15,154 nt of DNA, taken from positions 1-15,154 of the forward strand of contig URUX01000048.1 in assembly GCA_900551135.1 (NCBI GenBank). Reading direction: 5' to 3'. Of the stretch, positions 1-8,631 are shown piece after piece (position 1 is the stretch's first letter; the number at the start of each line of letters is the position of its first letter). The translations under genes and the position numbers were made by a program. The notes under the pieces were generated by a model that saw only the letters and a program-made list of their open reading frames with translations, ran no database searches and was not told where the DNA came from. The DNA comes from an uncultured Clostridium sp. GTDB taxonomy: Bacteria > Bacillota > Clostridia > Lachnospirales > Lachnospiraceae.

Positions 1-629
1 CCGCCGATGACCGCCGTCTGTGTGGAGGCCGTCCGCCGCAGCGTCGGCTCATTCACCGCCGCGCACCCCAGCAGCGCCATGTCATAGGCGGTGGAATAGT
101 GCGCCTCGTCGTCCAGTCCGTTGGGGTTGGCAAAATGGCTGTCCTGACATCCAAGTTCAGCTGCCTTTTGATTCATCATATCAGCAAACGCTTCTGTAGA
201 ACCGGCCACATGTTCAGCCAGAGCATTGGCGCTTTCATTGGCAGAAGCAAGCATCAGGCCGTAAAGGCAGTCTCTGACTGACAGAACGTCACCGACGGAT
301 GCGGCCATGTTGCTGGAGTTTTCTTCTACATTAAAAATCGCATCATAAGAAAAGGTGACCATTTCATCCAGGTCACAGTTTTCTATGACAATTAATGCAG
401 TCAGAATTTTTGTAATACTGGCCGGGTAGTACTGCTGGTGGATATTTTTTCCATACAGTACTGCGCCGGAATCTGCATCCATAACAATACCGCCTTCTGC
501 TTCAACGTAGACATTATCTGGCCAGGATGGGGCGGCAAAGGCGGTCATAGGAAACAATCCTAATAAAAGAAACACCCACAGAAGTACCCGGGAAACAGCC
601 TGGGTACTTCGTCTGTAAAAATATGTCAT
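1..629 (-). CDS. D-alanyl-D-alanine carboxypeptidase, peptidase S11 family (partial, C-terminus outside window)
   Basis: This penicillin-binding-protein-type serine peptidase trims the terminal D-Ala from peptidoglycan stem peptides outside the membrane. The first 209 residues are present. Residues 14-32 form a signal peptide (hydrophobic LLWVFLLLG run, then AFAAP). The S11 motif SxxK is SITK at 71-74, with the nucleophile Ser71 and base Lys74. SxN is SAN at 129-131. The family stretch NPNGL followed by HYSTAYDMA lies at 168-186. The third motif, KTG, would lie beyond the left edge. The ATG at 629 is the first in frame, with GGAG 11 nt upstream. It lies 44 nt after the DUF1461 gene on the same strand and is probably co-transcribed. 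GC is about 70% in positions 1-120 but about 45-50% after that, so the gene is mosaic or the contig edge is chimeric. The family call is firm; which DacA/DacF paralogue it is cannot be said. Confidence 0.93.
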   Translation of the reverse strand, partial: MTYFYRRSTQAVSRVLLWVFLLLGLFPMTAFAAPSWPDNVYVEAEGGIVMDADSGAVLYGKNIHQQYYPASITKILTALIVIENCDLDEMVTFSYDAIFNVEENSSNMAASVGDVLSVRDCLYGLMLASANESANALAEHVAGSTEAFADMMNQKAAELGCQDSHFANPNGLDDEAHYSTAYDMALLGCAAVNEPTLRRTASTQTAVIG

Positions 630-673
630 AAATGATTAATCTCCATGTAACATTTGTTTTTTTACAGTATAGG

Positions 674-1384
674 CTATTTTTGCGGACAAGTAAAGGCGGT
701 TTTGCGCTGTTTCCGCCATAAAAACAGGCAGAGCAGAAAAATCAGGGCAGCAGAACCGCAAAAAACAGCCAGAATCCGAAAGGCCGTATCCATAAAGAAA
801 GGTTCCGGCACAATGTTAATCAGCATGTCGGTGGCTGGATCTAAAATCCACAGATCATTATCGAAAAAGATATGATGGAAGATGATAAAGTACTTATTAA
901 AATCGGAAGCAATGATTCCGCCCAGTATACCGGCAGCCAGAAATACGGCCCCAACACCAAGGCATATCGTTTTAGGGAGGACGGCCAGAAGACTGGCTTT
1001 TGTAAGGATTAGAAAGACCATACAGACAGCAAGCAGGACAATGGCCGCCCTGCGGATTGCCAGGCCGCCTAAAAACAATTCTTTTACATCTTCCATATGG
1101 GCGATCTCCCGTTCATTAAAAAATTCACGGTATTCTCCGCTCATGGTTGTAAAAACGTGCAGATCGTCTCGATTACCTCTTAAATAATCCATCATCTCAT
1201 CGGTTACGATAAGTAAATCATCCATAGTCATATCCGGCAGATCATCCAGAACCTGATATTTGGTATACTCTTTTTCAAAGTAACCGGGAGTCCAGTAGGC
1301 GACAGCTTCCACAGAAGTGATAAGCAGGATTGCCATCAGACACAGGGCCGACAGAAAACCAGCCAGGTTGTGCAAAAGTTTCAT
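674..1384 (-). CDS. DUF1461 (TIGR01906-type) integral membrane protein
   Basis: This is a 236-residue membrane protein of unknown function. Predicted membrane helices are at about 8-28, 112-128, 135-158 and 203-223. An extracytoplasmic-looking loop of about 80 residues lies between the first two. That loop has the EREIAHMEDVK segment (91-101), and a second conserved-looking stretch lies at about 169-198 (FHHIFF, NDLWILDP, then a Leu-Ile-Asn run). Both fit the DUF1461 family as I remember it. The ATG at 1384 is chosen because GGAGG lies 8 nt upstream; a TTG five codons earlier overlaps that ribosome site. It begins only 27 nt after the V-ATPase operon terminator, leaving little room for its own promoter. 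It may therefore be expressed by read-through, together with the downstream carboxypeptidase. Confidence 0.82.
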   Translation of the reverse strand: MKLLHNLAGFLSALCLMAILLITSVEAVAYWTPGYFEKEYTKYQVLDDLPDMTMDDLLIVTDEMMDYLRGNRDDLHVFTTMSGEYREFFNEREIAHMEDVKELFLGGLAIRRAAIVLLAVCMVFLILTKASLLAVLPKTICLGVGAVFLAAGILGGIIASDFNKYFIIFHHIFFDNDLWILDPATDMLINIVPEPFFMDTAFRILAVFCGSAALIFLLCLFLWRKQRKTAFTCPQK

Positions 1385-1411
1385 TCGAAAATCCTCCAAT
1401 ATGGTTATTGT

Positions 1412-1460
1412 AAAAAAGCCCTGCCTTGCAGCTCGCTGAAAGCGGGTAGAAAGACAGGGC
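1412..1460 (-). terminator. Rho-independent terminator of the V-ATPase operon
   Basis: On the minus strand a GCCCTG arm (1455-1460) pairs with CAGGGC (1418-1423), followed by six T (1412-1417). The loop is long, about 30 nt, and could hold a further small hairpin. It lies 6 nt after the subunit D stop codon. Confidence 0.8.
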
Positions 1461-1466
1461 GTCAGC

Positions 1467-2093
1467 CTAATGGCCTCTCTTTTCCTGAGTTCGTTTAATT
1501 ACCTTTAATCTGGTAAATTCTTCTCGTTCCTTTTCTTCCAAAGCATTGGAAATATTTTTTGTTAATGCTTCATAAGTTGGAATCGTGATATTTTTTAAAG
1601 CATTTGCCCGTTTCTGGGTTTTTTTAATGTTGGTTGCCAGACGGTAAGCGGAATTTTCTACCATAGACAGCCGGATGGTCAGTTCCTTTACCTTCTCAAA
1701 TTTCAGCTTGGCAATATCCAGACTTTCGGTGGTGCTGTAAAAGGAGTAAGAAGGAAGTACCGGTTTTTTATCATACTGAACCAGGGGAATCTCGGTACCC
1801 ATGATGCTGCGGGTTTTAATCTTGATAGAATCTTCTACCGGTATAGACAGACCAATTTCCTGAACGTAGTTAATACCCAAATCAATATTGGCCTGCTGGA
1901 GAGCCTGATAGGCTTCGGTAAAAGTAACGTCAATTTCGGACTGTATATCTTTGGCCTGGTCAATGAGCCCCATAAGTTCCCGAATTAAAATATTCCGCTT
2001 TTTATCCATCAGTCCGTATCCCTGACGGGCCAGGGCCAGAGAGTTTTTTGCCAGAATCAGATTGCCCTTGGTAGGAAACGTATTTGGATTCAT
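1467..2093 (-). CDS. ntpD: V/A-type ATPase subunit D (central stalk)
   Basis: Subunit D is the long coiled-coil axle of the rotary ATPase. It turns inside the A3B3 head and connects to the c-ring through subunits F and C. The 208-residue protein starts MNPNTFPTKGNL, the typical D-subunit opening. Two long, charged helical segments, at about residues 10-75 and 125-205, would form the antiparallel coiled coil, with a short beta-rich tip between them. The length is normal for the family. The ATG at 2093 has AGGAGGG 5 nt upstream. It is the last gene of the operon, 18 nt after subunit B, and is followed at once by a terminator. Confidence 0.95.
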   Translation of the reverse strand: MNPNTFPTKGNLILAKNSLALARQGYGLMDKKRNILIRELMGLIDQAKDIQSEIDVTFTEAYQALQQANIDLGINYVQEIGLSIPVEDSIKIKTRSIMGTEIPLVQYDKKPVLPSYSFYSTTESLDIAKLKFEKVKELTIRLSMVENSAYRLATNIKKTQKRANALKNITIPTYEALTKNISNALEEKEREEFTRLKVIKRTQEKRGH

Positions 2094-2111
2094 AAAAGCC
2101 CTCCTGTCTGG

Positions 2112-3500
2112 TTATTCAGCCGCTTCTGCAGGTTTGTAATACTGATCCAGAATCTTGGTATCAATACGGTCCAGTTCTTCTCTGGGAAGCATTCCAAGCA
2201 GCTCCCAGCCAATGGATAAGGTATCCAGAATGGAACGGTTTTCGTGAACGTCCTGGCCTACAAAGCGAGTCTCAAAGGCCTTGCCGAATTCCAGATATTT
2301 TTTATCAATGGGAGACAGCTCGTCTTCACCAATAACGGATGCCAGTGCTCTGGCATCTCCTACTTTTGCATAGCAGGAGAAAAGCTGGTTGGCAACTGCC
2401 TGATGGTCTGCTCTGGTGTACCCTTCGCCGATACCGTCTTTCATCAGACGGGAAAGGGACGGAAGCACATTGATAGGCGGGTAAATGGACTGTCCCTGCA
2501 GAGTTCTGTCCAGTACAATCTGACCTTCCGTAATGTATCCGGTTAAGTCTGGAATGGGGTGCGTAATGTCATCATTCGGCATGGTCAGAATCGGAATCTG
2601 GGTTACAGAACCGTTGACGCCTGCTACAATTCCAGCTCTCTCATAAATGGTTGCCAGTTCGCTGTATAAATATCCTGGGAAACCTTTACGGGAAGGAATC
2701 TCTCCCTTGGAAGAAGACACCTCCCGCATGGCCTCAGCAAAGGACGTCATGTCCGTTAAAATAACCAGAATGTGCATTCCTTTTTCAAAGGCAAGGTATT
2801 CGGCCAGAGTTAATGCAATCTTAGGGGTCAGAAGACGCTCTACTACCGGATCGTTTGCCAGGTTGACAAACATGGCTACGTGGGAGGAAACGCCGCTTTC
2901 TGCAAAAGTACGGCGGAAGTATTCTGCTACATCGTACTTAACGCCCATGGCGGCAAATACGATGGCAAATTCTTCGTCAGAGTCCTCTCCCAGAGACGCC
3001 TGCTGGACAATCTGGGCAGCAAGCTGGTCATGGGGAAGTCCATTTCCGGAGAAAATAGGAAGCTTCTGTCCGCGAATCAGAGTGGTCAGTCCGTCAATGG
3101 CAGAGATGCCGGTACGGATGTAGTTTCTGGGATACTCTCTAGTAACGGGATTTAAAGGTTTGCCGTTAATGTCCAGTTTTACGTCTGAGATAATGTCTCC
3201 CAGACCGTCGATTGGCTCTCCAATACCGTTAAAGGTACGTCCCAGCATGGATTCTGAAACAGCAATTTCCATGGGATGTCCGGTAAGACGGGTATGGGTA
3301 TTGCGAAGAGCCATGCCTTCTGTGCCTTCAAAGACCTGAATAATCGCTTTATCTTTGTAGATTTCAATAATACGTCCCAGTTTCTTTTCTTTGCCGCCTA
3401 CGGTCATTTCTACAATCTCGTCATATGCGGCATTCTGAAGGCCTTCCAGAACTACCAGAGGGCCGTTAATTGCGCTTAAGCCTAAATATTCAATTGCCAT
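2112..3500 (-). CDS. ntpB: V/A-type ATPase subunit B (non-catalytic head subunit)
   Basis: Subunit B alternates with subunit A in the hexameric head and contributes to the nucleotide interface without hydrolysing ATP. The 462-residue protein has the N-terminal beta-barrel (about 1-75) and a RecA-like domain whose P-loop position reads SGNGLPHD (151-158). There is no GKT, which is the hallmark that separates B from catalytic A. The length is normal. AAAGGAGGG lies 7 nt before the ATG at 3500. It follows subunit A by 14 nt and precedes D by 18 nt. Confidence 0.97.
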   Translation of the reverse strand: MAIEYLGLSAINGPLVVLEGLQNAAYDEIVEMTVGGKEKKLGRIIEIYKDKAIIQVFEGTEGMALRNTHTRLTGHPMEIAVSESMLGRTFNGIGEPIDGLGDIISDVKLDINGKPLNPVTREYPRNYIRTGISAIDGLTTLIRGQKLPIFSGNGLPHDQLAAQIVQQASLGEDSDEEFAIVFAAMGVKYDVAEYFRRTFAESGVSSHVAMFVNLANDPVVERLLTPKIALTLAEYLAFEKGMHILVILTDMTSFAEAMREVSSSKGEIPSRKGFPGYLYSELATIYERAGIVAGVNGSVTQIPILTMPNDDITHPIPDLTGYITEGQIVLDRTLQGQSIYPPINVLPSLSRLMKDGIGEGYTRADHQAVANQLFSCYAKVGDARALASVIGEDELSPIDKKYLEFGKAFETRFVGQDVHENRSILDTLSIGWELLGMLPREELDRIDTKILDQYYKPAEAAE

Positions 3501-3514
3501 ATATATGCCCTCCT

Positions 3515-5281
3515 TTACGCATTTGTTTCCATAACCTGGTCATAGAACTGGTCAATCTGTTTCATATAGTTGTCAAACAAATCCAGTCTGTCATTGGGAA
3601 CATCGTATTTGATGGAGATGATTTTATCAAAAATCGGACTCTGTTTTAATACGGACATAGGCATTCCCATGGAAATCAGGATTTTGCTCTTTTTATACAG
3701 GTAAAGGATGACTTCCATCATTCGGAACTGCTTGGTCATGGGAACGCAGGTATCATCCTTGTGGAAAGCATTTTGCTGCAGGAAACCAACACGGATAACC
3801 TTGGCGATTTCCAGAATCAGTTTCTGGTCATCTGGCAGCACGTCGGCGCCAATCAGCTTTACAATCTCCATTAAGCTGCTTTCCTGGGTTAAGAGATAAA
3901 CCATCTGGTTGCGGTAATCTACAAAGCGCTTGTCTACGTTGTCGGTATACCAGGGAGCCAGATCGGTTAAGTATTCTGAATAGCTGTTAAGCCAGTGGAT
4001 GGCAGGAAAGTGTCTTGCATAAGCCAGGGATTTATCCAATGCCCAGAAGCAGCGGACAAAACGCTTTGTGTTCTGGGTAACCGGTTCGGAAAAGTCGCCG
4101 CCCTGAGGGGAAACTGCGCCGATAATGGAAACCGATCCCTCTGTGCCGTTCAGATTTTGCATCATTCCGGCTCTTTCGTAAAATGCGGAAAGACGGGATG
4201 CCAGGTACGCAGGGAAACCTTCCTCAGCAGGCATTTCCTCCAATCGTCCGGACAACTCGCGGAGAGCTTCTGCCCAACGGGAAGTGGAGTCCGCCATAAT
4301 GGCTACATGGTAGCCCATATCCCTGTAATATTCTGCCAGGGTCAGACCAGAGTAAAGGCTTGCCTCACGGGCTGCAACCGGCATGTTGGAGGTATTGGCA
4401 ATTAAGGTGGTCCGATCCATCAGAGGCTTGCCGGATTTGGGGTCTATCAGATGGGTAAATTCTTCCAGAACCTGGGTCATTTCATTGCCGCGCTCACCAC
4501 AGCCGATATAGATAATAATATCTGCGTCAGACCATTTTGCGATCTGATGCTGGGTCATGGTCTTTCCTGTACCAAAACCGCCTGGAATAGCTGCAGTACC
4601 GCCTTTGGCAATAGGGAACAGGGTATCCAGGATACGCTGACCGGTTACCAGAGGTTTTGTAGCAGGGAAGCGTCTGGCAGTAGGTCTTGGGGTACGAATA
4701 GGCCATTTCTGGGTCATGGTCAGTTTGCGTTCGCTGCCGTCATGAAGCTGAAGGGTAATCAGAACGTCGTCGATGGTATATTCTCCGTCTGGTACGACGT
4801 CCAGTACGTAACCGTCCAGATCAGGAGGAACCATAACCTTGTGAACAATGGCTCTGGTTTCCGGAACTTCTGCAATAATGGAACCAGGCAGAAGCTGATC
4901 GCCTTTTTTCACTACCATGTGGGTTTTCCATTTTTTTGTTCTGTCCAGGGAATCCACAGAAACGCCACGGCTGATATAGGCGCCGTCTTTCTTTGCAATC
5001 TCTCCTAAGGGACGTTCAATACCATCAAAAATATTATTTAAGATACCAGGAGCCAGAGTGACAGAAACGGGAGCGCCTGTACCGGTTACAAGTTCTCCTG
5101 GCTTGATTCCGGAGGTTTCCTCATATACCTGAATCGTAGTGCGGCCTGATGTAAGTCCGATAACCTCGCCTACCAGGCGGCTGGTTCCGACATAAACCAT
5201 CTCATTCATCTGGAAACCGGCATCATCCTGCAGATAGACGACAGGTCCGTTGATGCCATATATGATTCCGGTACTATTCAT
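3515..5281 (-). CDS. ntpA: V/A-type ATPase catalytic subunit A
   Basis: This is the catalytic subunit, which hydrolyses or makes ATP at the A/B interface. The 588-residue length is typical. In order it has an N-terminal barrel, the A-specific 'bulge' insertion at about 110-190, the P-loop GGFGTGKT (234-241), the catalytic-glutamate region GERGNE (262-267), and a C-terminal helical bundle. The ATG at 5281 is chosen over a GTG three codons earlier because that GTG overlaps the ribosome site; AGGAGG ends 8 nt before the ATG. The start overlaps the stop of subunit E by 8 nt, suggesting coupled translation of peripheral-stalk and head proteins. Confidence 0.98.
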   Translation of the reverse strand: MNSTGIIYGINGPVVYLQDDAGFQMNEMVYVGTSRLVGEVIGLTSGRTTIQVYEETSGIKPGELVTGTGAPVSVTLAPGILNNIFDGIERPLGEIAKKDGAYISRGVSVDSLDRTKKWKTHMVVKKGDQLLPGSIIAEVPETRAIVHKVMVPPDLDGYVLDVVPDGEYTIDDVLITLQLHDGSERKLTMTQKWPIRTPRPTARRFPATKPLVTGQRILDTLFPIAKGGTAAIPGGFGTGKTMTQHQIAKWSDADIIIYIGCGERGNEMTQVLEEFTHLIDPKSGKPLMDRTTLIANTSNMPVAAREASLYSGLTLAEYYRDMGYHVAIMADSTSRWAEALRELSGRLEEMPAEEGFPAYLASRLSAFYERAGMMQNLNGTEGSVSIIGAVSPQGGDFSEPVTQNTKRFVRCFWALDKSLAYARHFPAIHWLNSYSEYLTDLAPWYTDNVDKRFVDYRNQMVYLLTQESSLMEIVKLIGADVLPDDQKLILEIAKVIRVGFLQQNAFHKDDTCVPMTKQFRMMEVILYLYKKSKILISMGMPMSVLKQSPIFDKIISIKYDVPNDRLDLFDNYMKQIDQFYDQVMETNA

Positions 5282-5864
5282 GGGATTCACCTCCTAAGTC
5301 AAAGTGAAAATTGTGTTTGGCTTCCTCTAACTTCGTTTCAAAGGAATTATCAATCAAAATGTGAGACTGGGGCACGATAGCGCGGGTTCCGCCTGCAAAG
5401 GAATACTGGCTGATTTTAACAGCATCCCGATTGGTCAGAGAAAGTCTCTGAAGCAGAGGCGCATCTGCCGGATCAATATAAATAATAATATCATTGCTGC
5501 CTGCTAATTTCTGGGCAGCCTGAATCTGGTTTTCCAAAAGTTTGGGATAAGCCGGAGTTGCCATAAAATCAGCCAGCATATTCCGGACTTCCACAAACAG
5601 CATATCTTTTAATTCTTCCTGGCGCTTGCTCAGCATACGTTTTAAGTTGATTTGAGCTAAAGCCAGTTTTTTATTCATTTCCCGTTCCAGCTTTTCGGAT
5701 TCTCCCTGAAGCTGCATTTCGAGGCGTCTGGAAGCTTCTGCTTTGTGTTCTTCAAAAGCCTTTTCTAAGGCAGAGGCATATTCATCATACAGGCGGGAAC
5801 TTTTTTCTCTGGCATCCTCCATACAGATGTCCAGAAAATGCTGTAATTTCTCCTCGGTTGTCAA
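5274..5864 (-). CDS. ntpE: V/A-type ATPase subunit E (peripheral stalk)
   Basis: Subunit E pairs with the small G/H subunit to form the stator stalks that hold the head against rotation. The 196-residue protein has a long charged coiled coil in the N-terminal half (about 1-100) and a globular alpha/beta C-terminal domain (about 115-196) that contacts the head. The start appears to be TTG at 5864, with AGGTG about 7 nt upstream; the next ATG, at codon 15, has no better site and would cut the coiled coil. The stop overlaps the start of subunit A. Confidence 0.93.
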   Translation of the reverse strand: MTTEEKLQHFLDICMEDAREKSSRLYDEYASALEKAFEEHKAEASRRLEMQLQGESEKLEREMNKKLALAQINLKRMLSKRQEELKDMLFVEVRNMLADFMATPAYPKLLENQIQAAQKLAGSNDIIIYIDPADAPLLQRLSLTNRDAVKISQYSFAGGTRAIVPQSHILIDNSFETKLEEAKHNFHFDLGGESHE

Positions 5865-5886
5865 AGTAAGTCACCTGCTTTCCATG

Positions 5887-6195
5887 TTATAATTTCAGTC
5901 CAATTGCTTCATTGACATAAGAAGTGATAAAGTTGGGCTTGCGGCCGGTACCATGGCGATCTGGAATTTCAACAATCAGAGGAAATTTCCGTTCCAGTTT
6001 TACTTCATTAATGATTTCTGGAAATTCCCTGCCGAATTTTTCCGTCAGAAGAATAATTCCGATGTCTTTATCGGCTAAAACTTTATCAAGGGCTTCTTTT
6101 AACTCCGTCTTTTCGTGGACGACGCTGCCTTCGACACCGGCCAGCCTCAGACCGGTCAGAGTGTCGATATTGTCGCTAATCAGATACATTTTCAT
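5887..6195 (-). CDS. ntpG: V/A-type ATPase subunit F (central stalk; NtpG in Enterococcus naming)
   Basis: This small alpha/beta protein binds the side of subunit D and couples ATP turnover to rotation. The 102-residue length is normal. The opening (MKMYLISDNIDTLTGLRLAG) and the later IGIILLTE strand (about 45-52) are characteristic of F subunits. The ATG at 6195 lies 4 nt after the subunit K stop. The ribosome site is weak (AGGTAA about 12 nt upstream, inside the end of K), so translation is probably coupled to K. Confidence 0.93.
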   Translation of the reverse strand: MKMYLISDNIDTLTGLRLAGVEGSVVHEKTELKEALDKVLADKDIGIILLTEKFGREFPEIINEVKLERKFPLIVEIPDRHGTGRKPNFITSYVNEAIGLKL

Positions 6196-6199
6196 AGAA

Positions 6200-6631
6200 T
6201 TACAGTTTACCTAAGATCATGAAGGAAATGATCAATCCGTATAAGCAGACACCTTCGGCAAGACCAACGAAGATTAAGGATTTACCAAGAATAGAGCCGT
6301 CCTCGCTGATAGCTCCTAATGCAGCGGAAGCAGCAGCAGAAACAGCAATACCGCCGCCGATACAGGACATACCGGTTGCTAAAGCGGCTGCCAGATAACC
6401 CCATCCGGCAGCGGAAGAAGCGGACTCAGCAGCGGCTTCTGCTGCAAATGCATTTCCGGAAAACATCAATGCGCTGGATACGATTAATGTGCCGAAGAAT
6501 AAGAATACATTGACAGCCAGAGCGGTTTTATAACGTCCTCTGGTTTTTTCTCCTGCTGCAAATGCGCCAAACGGTACTGCGATACTTAAAATTAATGCCA
6601 GAGCTAATGTGATTTTTACTGCTAATGTCAT
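6200..6631 (-). CDS. ntpK: V/A-type ATPase proteolipid subunit K (c-ring)
   Basis: This is the ring-forming proteolipid that carries the coupling ion through the membrane. The 143-residue protein has four predicted helices, at about 4-26, 36-60, 75-108 and 115-142. The ion-binding carboxylate is Glu126 in LAEGVCLYGL. The first hairpin has no equivalent glutamate, as in other four-helix bacterial V-type proteolipids. The ATG at 6631 follows AAAGGAG. Neither the glutamine on the third helix nor the Thr/Ser after the glutamate, which serve Na+ in the Enterococcus hirae ring, is evident here, so H+ coupling is my inference. It lies 53 nt after subunit I, the widest gap in the operon, which is usual before a highly translated c subunit. 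Confidence 0.95.
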   Translation of the reverse strand: MTLAVKITLALALILSIAVPFGAFAAGEKTRGRYKTALAVNVFLFFGTLIVSSALMFSGNAFAAEAAAESASSAAGWGYLAAALATGMSCIGGGIAVSAAASAALGAISEDGSILGKSLIFVGLAEGVCLYGLIISFMILGKL

Positions 6632-6684
6632 AATAATAATCTCCTTTTTATGTGAAAAGTATAAATGAAACAACAAGTTTAATA

Positions 6685-8616
6685 TTACGCGGCGGTCTTT
6701 CCATAAGGCTTAAAAGCTCGTCCTGTGCCGCGGTAGAATCGGCTGAACAGTTCGTAATATTCCAGACGAAGCACCTGGATGCCCACAATCAGGCCCTCCA
6801 TACCACATACAAACAGGTTGCCAAGAACTACGACAACCCAGTTGGGATTGCCGGATTCAACACCTGCCAGCATCAGGACAACCTCCATCATAGCAGCGTG
6901 GCTGACAGCAAATGCGCCGACACGGACAAAGGACAGAGTATTGGAGAAGTAGCTGAGCAGAACCTCAAACATTTCAAAAAAACCCTGTACTACAAACATT
7001 CCCTTGCCGCCTTCGATTTTTTCCGCCTTTTTTTCCACCATGGCGGTGAGAGGCTCTTTCAGGAAAATCAGAGCCAGCGGAATCAGGAACATGACGATCA
7101 GTATAATGGTTGCCGGAAGCGGTCTGCCAGTCATATAAAGCACAATGGTGGTTACCAGGCTGGCATAAAATACGAAGCCGGCGATACCATTGGTATCAAA
7201 CCAGGATTCTGCAGGTTCATGGGCCTTATAGGCATTAATAATATTGAGAACCATGGTCATCAGGATAATGCCCATTCCAATGGCAATAGCAACAACAAAT
7301 ACCGTATTTAACATGCCAATAAACGGAAGATTGGTCATGGCCTTTGCCGGTCTTAGCCACAGGGGGTCAATGATGTCTTCAAATCCGAAAATACTGCCAA
7401 ATAAAAATCCGAAGATTGTAGAGAAGAAACCGCAGCAGGAAATAATAGCCGCCAGATTCATCTTCTTAAACCGATAAAGCAGGAAACCGCCAGCTAACAG
7501 GCATAATCCCTGTCCAACATCTCCAAACATAAATCCGAATAGGAAAGAGTAGGTAATACCAATCAGAATAGTAGGATCGATTTCGTTATAAGCTGGAAGG
7601 CCGTACATGTCGATAAACATTTCAAAGGGCTTAAACAGCTTTGGATTTTTCATCTTGGTTGGCGGTCCGTTTAACAGATTGGTATGATTGTTTTCCACAA
7701 TGCAGAAGGTATCATTATCTCCGGCAAGTTCCTTTTGGAAGTCAGCCGCATCAGCTTCAGACATCCAGCCGCATAAAATGTAGAAGGTGTGCTCTTCATG
7801 TTTGGTGCAGGCAGCCATTTTTCGGATATCAAAATTGCTGGTAAATACCTTCAGTCTGGAATAAGCCATTAACAGTCGGGTTTTCCGGCTTTCCGTCTCA
7901 GAAACAATCCGGTTTTCTAAAGCCTGGATTTCTGTGTTCAGGGAAGCAATCTGTTCTTTTAACAAAGAGCAGGCTTCTTTTGGGGTGCCGGTATATTCGT
8001 CCGGTACGTAAAAGCGCTCAAAATGCATGGAAGCATAAATGGCATCTACCTTATCTGCCAGCCGGTCAGGAACAAAGTAGACAAGCCAGACATAGTTTTC
8101 GTCCTCATGGCAGGGGAACAGGATGGTATCAATGGTATCATATACAAAAGAAGAAAATTTCTCGTAGTATTCATGGGAAATTCGTCCGAAACGGAATTTC
8201 ACATATTTAAACTGCAGAATCTGGTTAATATCATAGTCCAATCCGACAAATGGAAGGACTTTATTTAAAGACTCTTCCAGAGTGTTCCGTTTGGCCAGTT
8301 TGTTTTCTTTTTCTGTATTGAGTCCATTTACCAGAAGATCCAACTCCTGAATGACAGCAGCAGCTTCTGCCGCATCCATGTCTGCAGGCGGCGCGGAAGG
8401 AACATCTGCTAAAAATGGAGCAGCAAGTTCAGATGCCCTCTGGTATTCTGCTCGGTAAGGATTGCTTTCCGTAAAGGGACGAAGATCCCGGACGGTTTTT
8501 AATTCAGATAACGCATTCTCAAGATGAATTTCATACCTGGACAGGTACTGATCTACAACTCGGTCAATATCATCCCTGGGGCCTGAAATACTCAAGAATT
8601 TCATTTTCTCTATCAA
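6685..8616 (-). CDS. ntpI: V/A-type ATPase subunit I (membrane stator, a-subunit)
   Basis: Subunit I forms the ion half-channels next to the c-ring and anchors the peripheral stalks. The 643-residue protein has a cytoplasmic N-terminal half (about 1-335, with coiled coils at roughly 85-125 and 210-245) and a C-terminal membrane half with about seven to eight helices. The essential arginine is most likely Arg565 in SFVRVGAFAVSHA, the conserved family motif. The start is TTG at 8616, 9 nt after AGGAGG; the ATG four codons later would lie too far from that site. It follows subunit C by 15 nt. Confidence 0.96.
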   Translation of the reverse strand: MIEKMKFLSISGPRDDIDRVVDQYLSRYEIHLENALSELKTVRDLRPFTESNPYRAEYQRASELAAPFLADVPSAPPADMDAAEAAAVIQELDLLVNGLNTEKENKLAKRNTLEESLNKVLPFVGLDYDINQILQFKYVKFRFGRISHEYYEKFSSFVYDTIDTILFPCHEDENYVWLVYFVPDRLADKVDAIYASMHFERFYVPDEYTGTPKEACSLLKEQIASLNTEIQALENRIVSETESRKTRLLMAYSRLKVFTSNFDIRKMAACTKHEEHTFYILCGWMSEADAADFQKELAGDNDTFCIVENNHTNLLNGPPTKMKNPKLFKPFEMFIDMYGLPAYNEIDPTILIGITYSFLFGFMFGDVGQGLCLLAGGFLLYRFKKMNLAAIISCCGFFSTIFGFLFGSIFGFEDIIDPLWLRPAKAMTNLPFIGMLNTVFVVAIAIGMGIILMTMVLNIINAYKAHEPAESWFDTNGIAGFVFYASLVTTIVLYMTGRPLPATIILIVMFLIPLALIFLKEPLTAMVEKKAEKIEGGKGMFVVQGFFEMFEVLLSYFSNTLSFVRVGAFAVSHAAMMEVVLMLAGVESGNPNWVVVVLGNLFVCGMEGLIVGIQVLRLEYYELFSRFYRGTGRAFKPYGKTAA

Positions 8617-8631
8617 GATACTAGACCTCCT

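Noticed and set aside
581..610. 9-bp inverted repeat GAAGTACCC/GGGTACTTC within the carboxypeptidase signal-peptide codons
   Set aside because: It could form an mRNA hairpin, but it lies in coding sequence with a 12-nt loop and there is no further sign of a regulatory role.
2647..3123. 158-codon plus-strand frame opposite subunit B
   Set aside because: It lies wholly within the antisense of a highly conserved ATPase gene and has no supporting start signal.
6652..7311. 219-codon plus-strand frame opposite subunit I
   Set aside because: It is antisense to the membrane domain of subunit I, and its His/Gln/Asn-rich composition is typical of the complement of hydrophobic codons.
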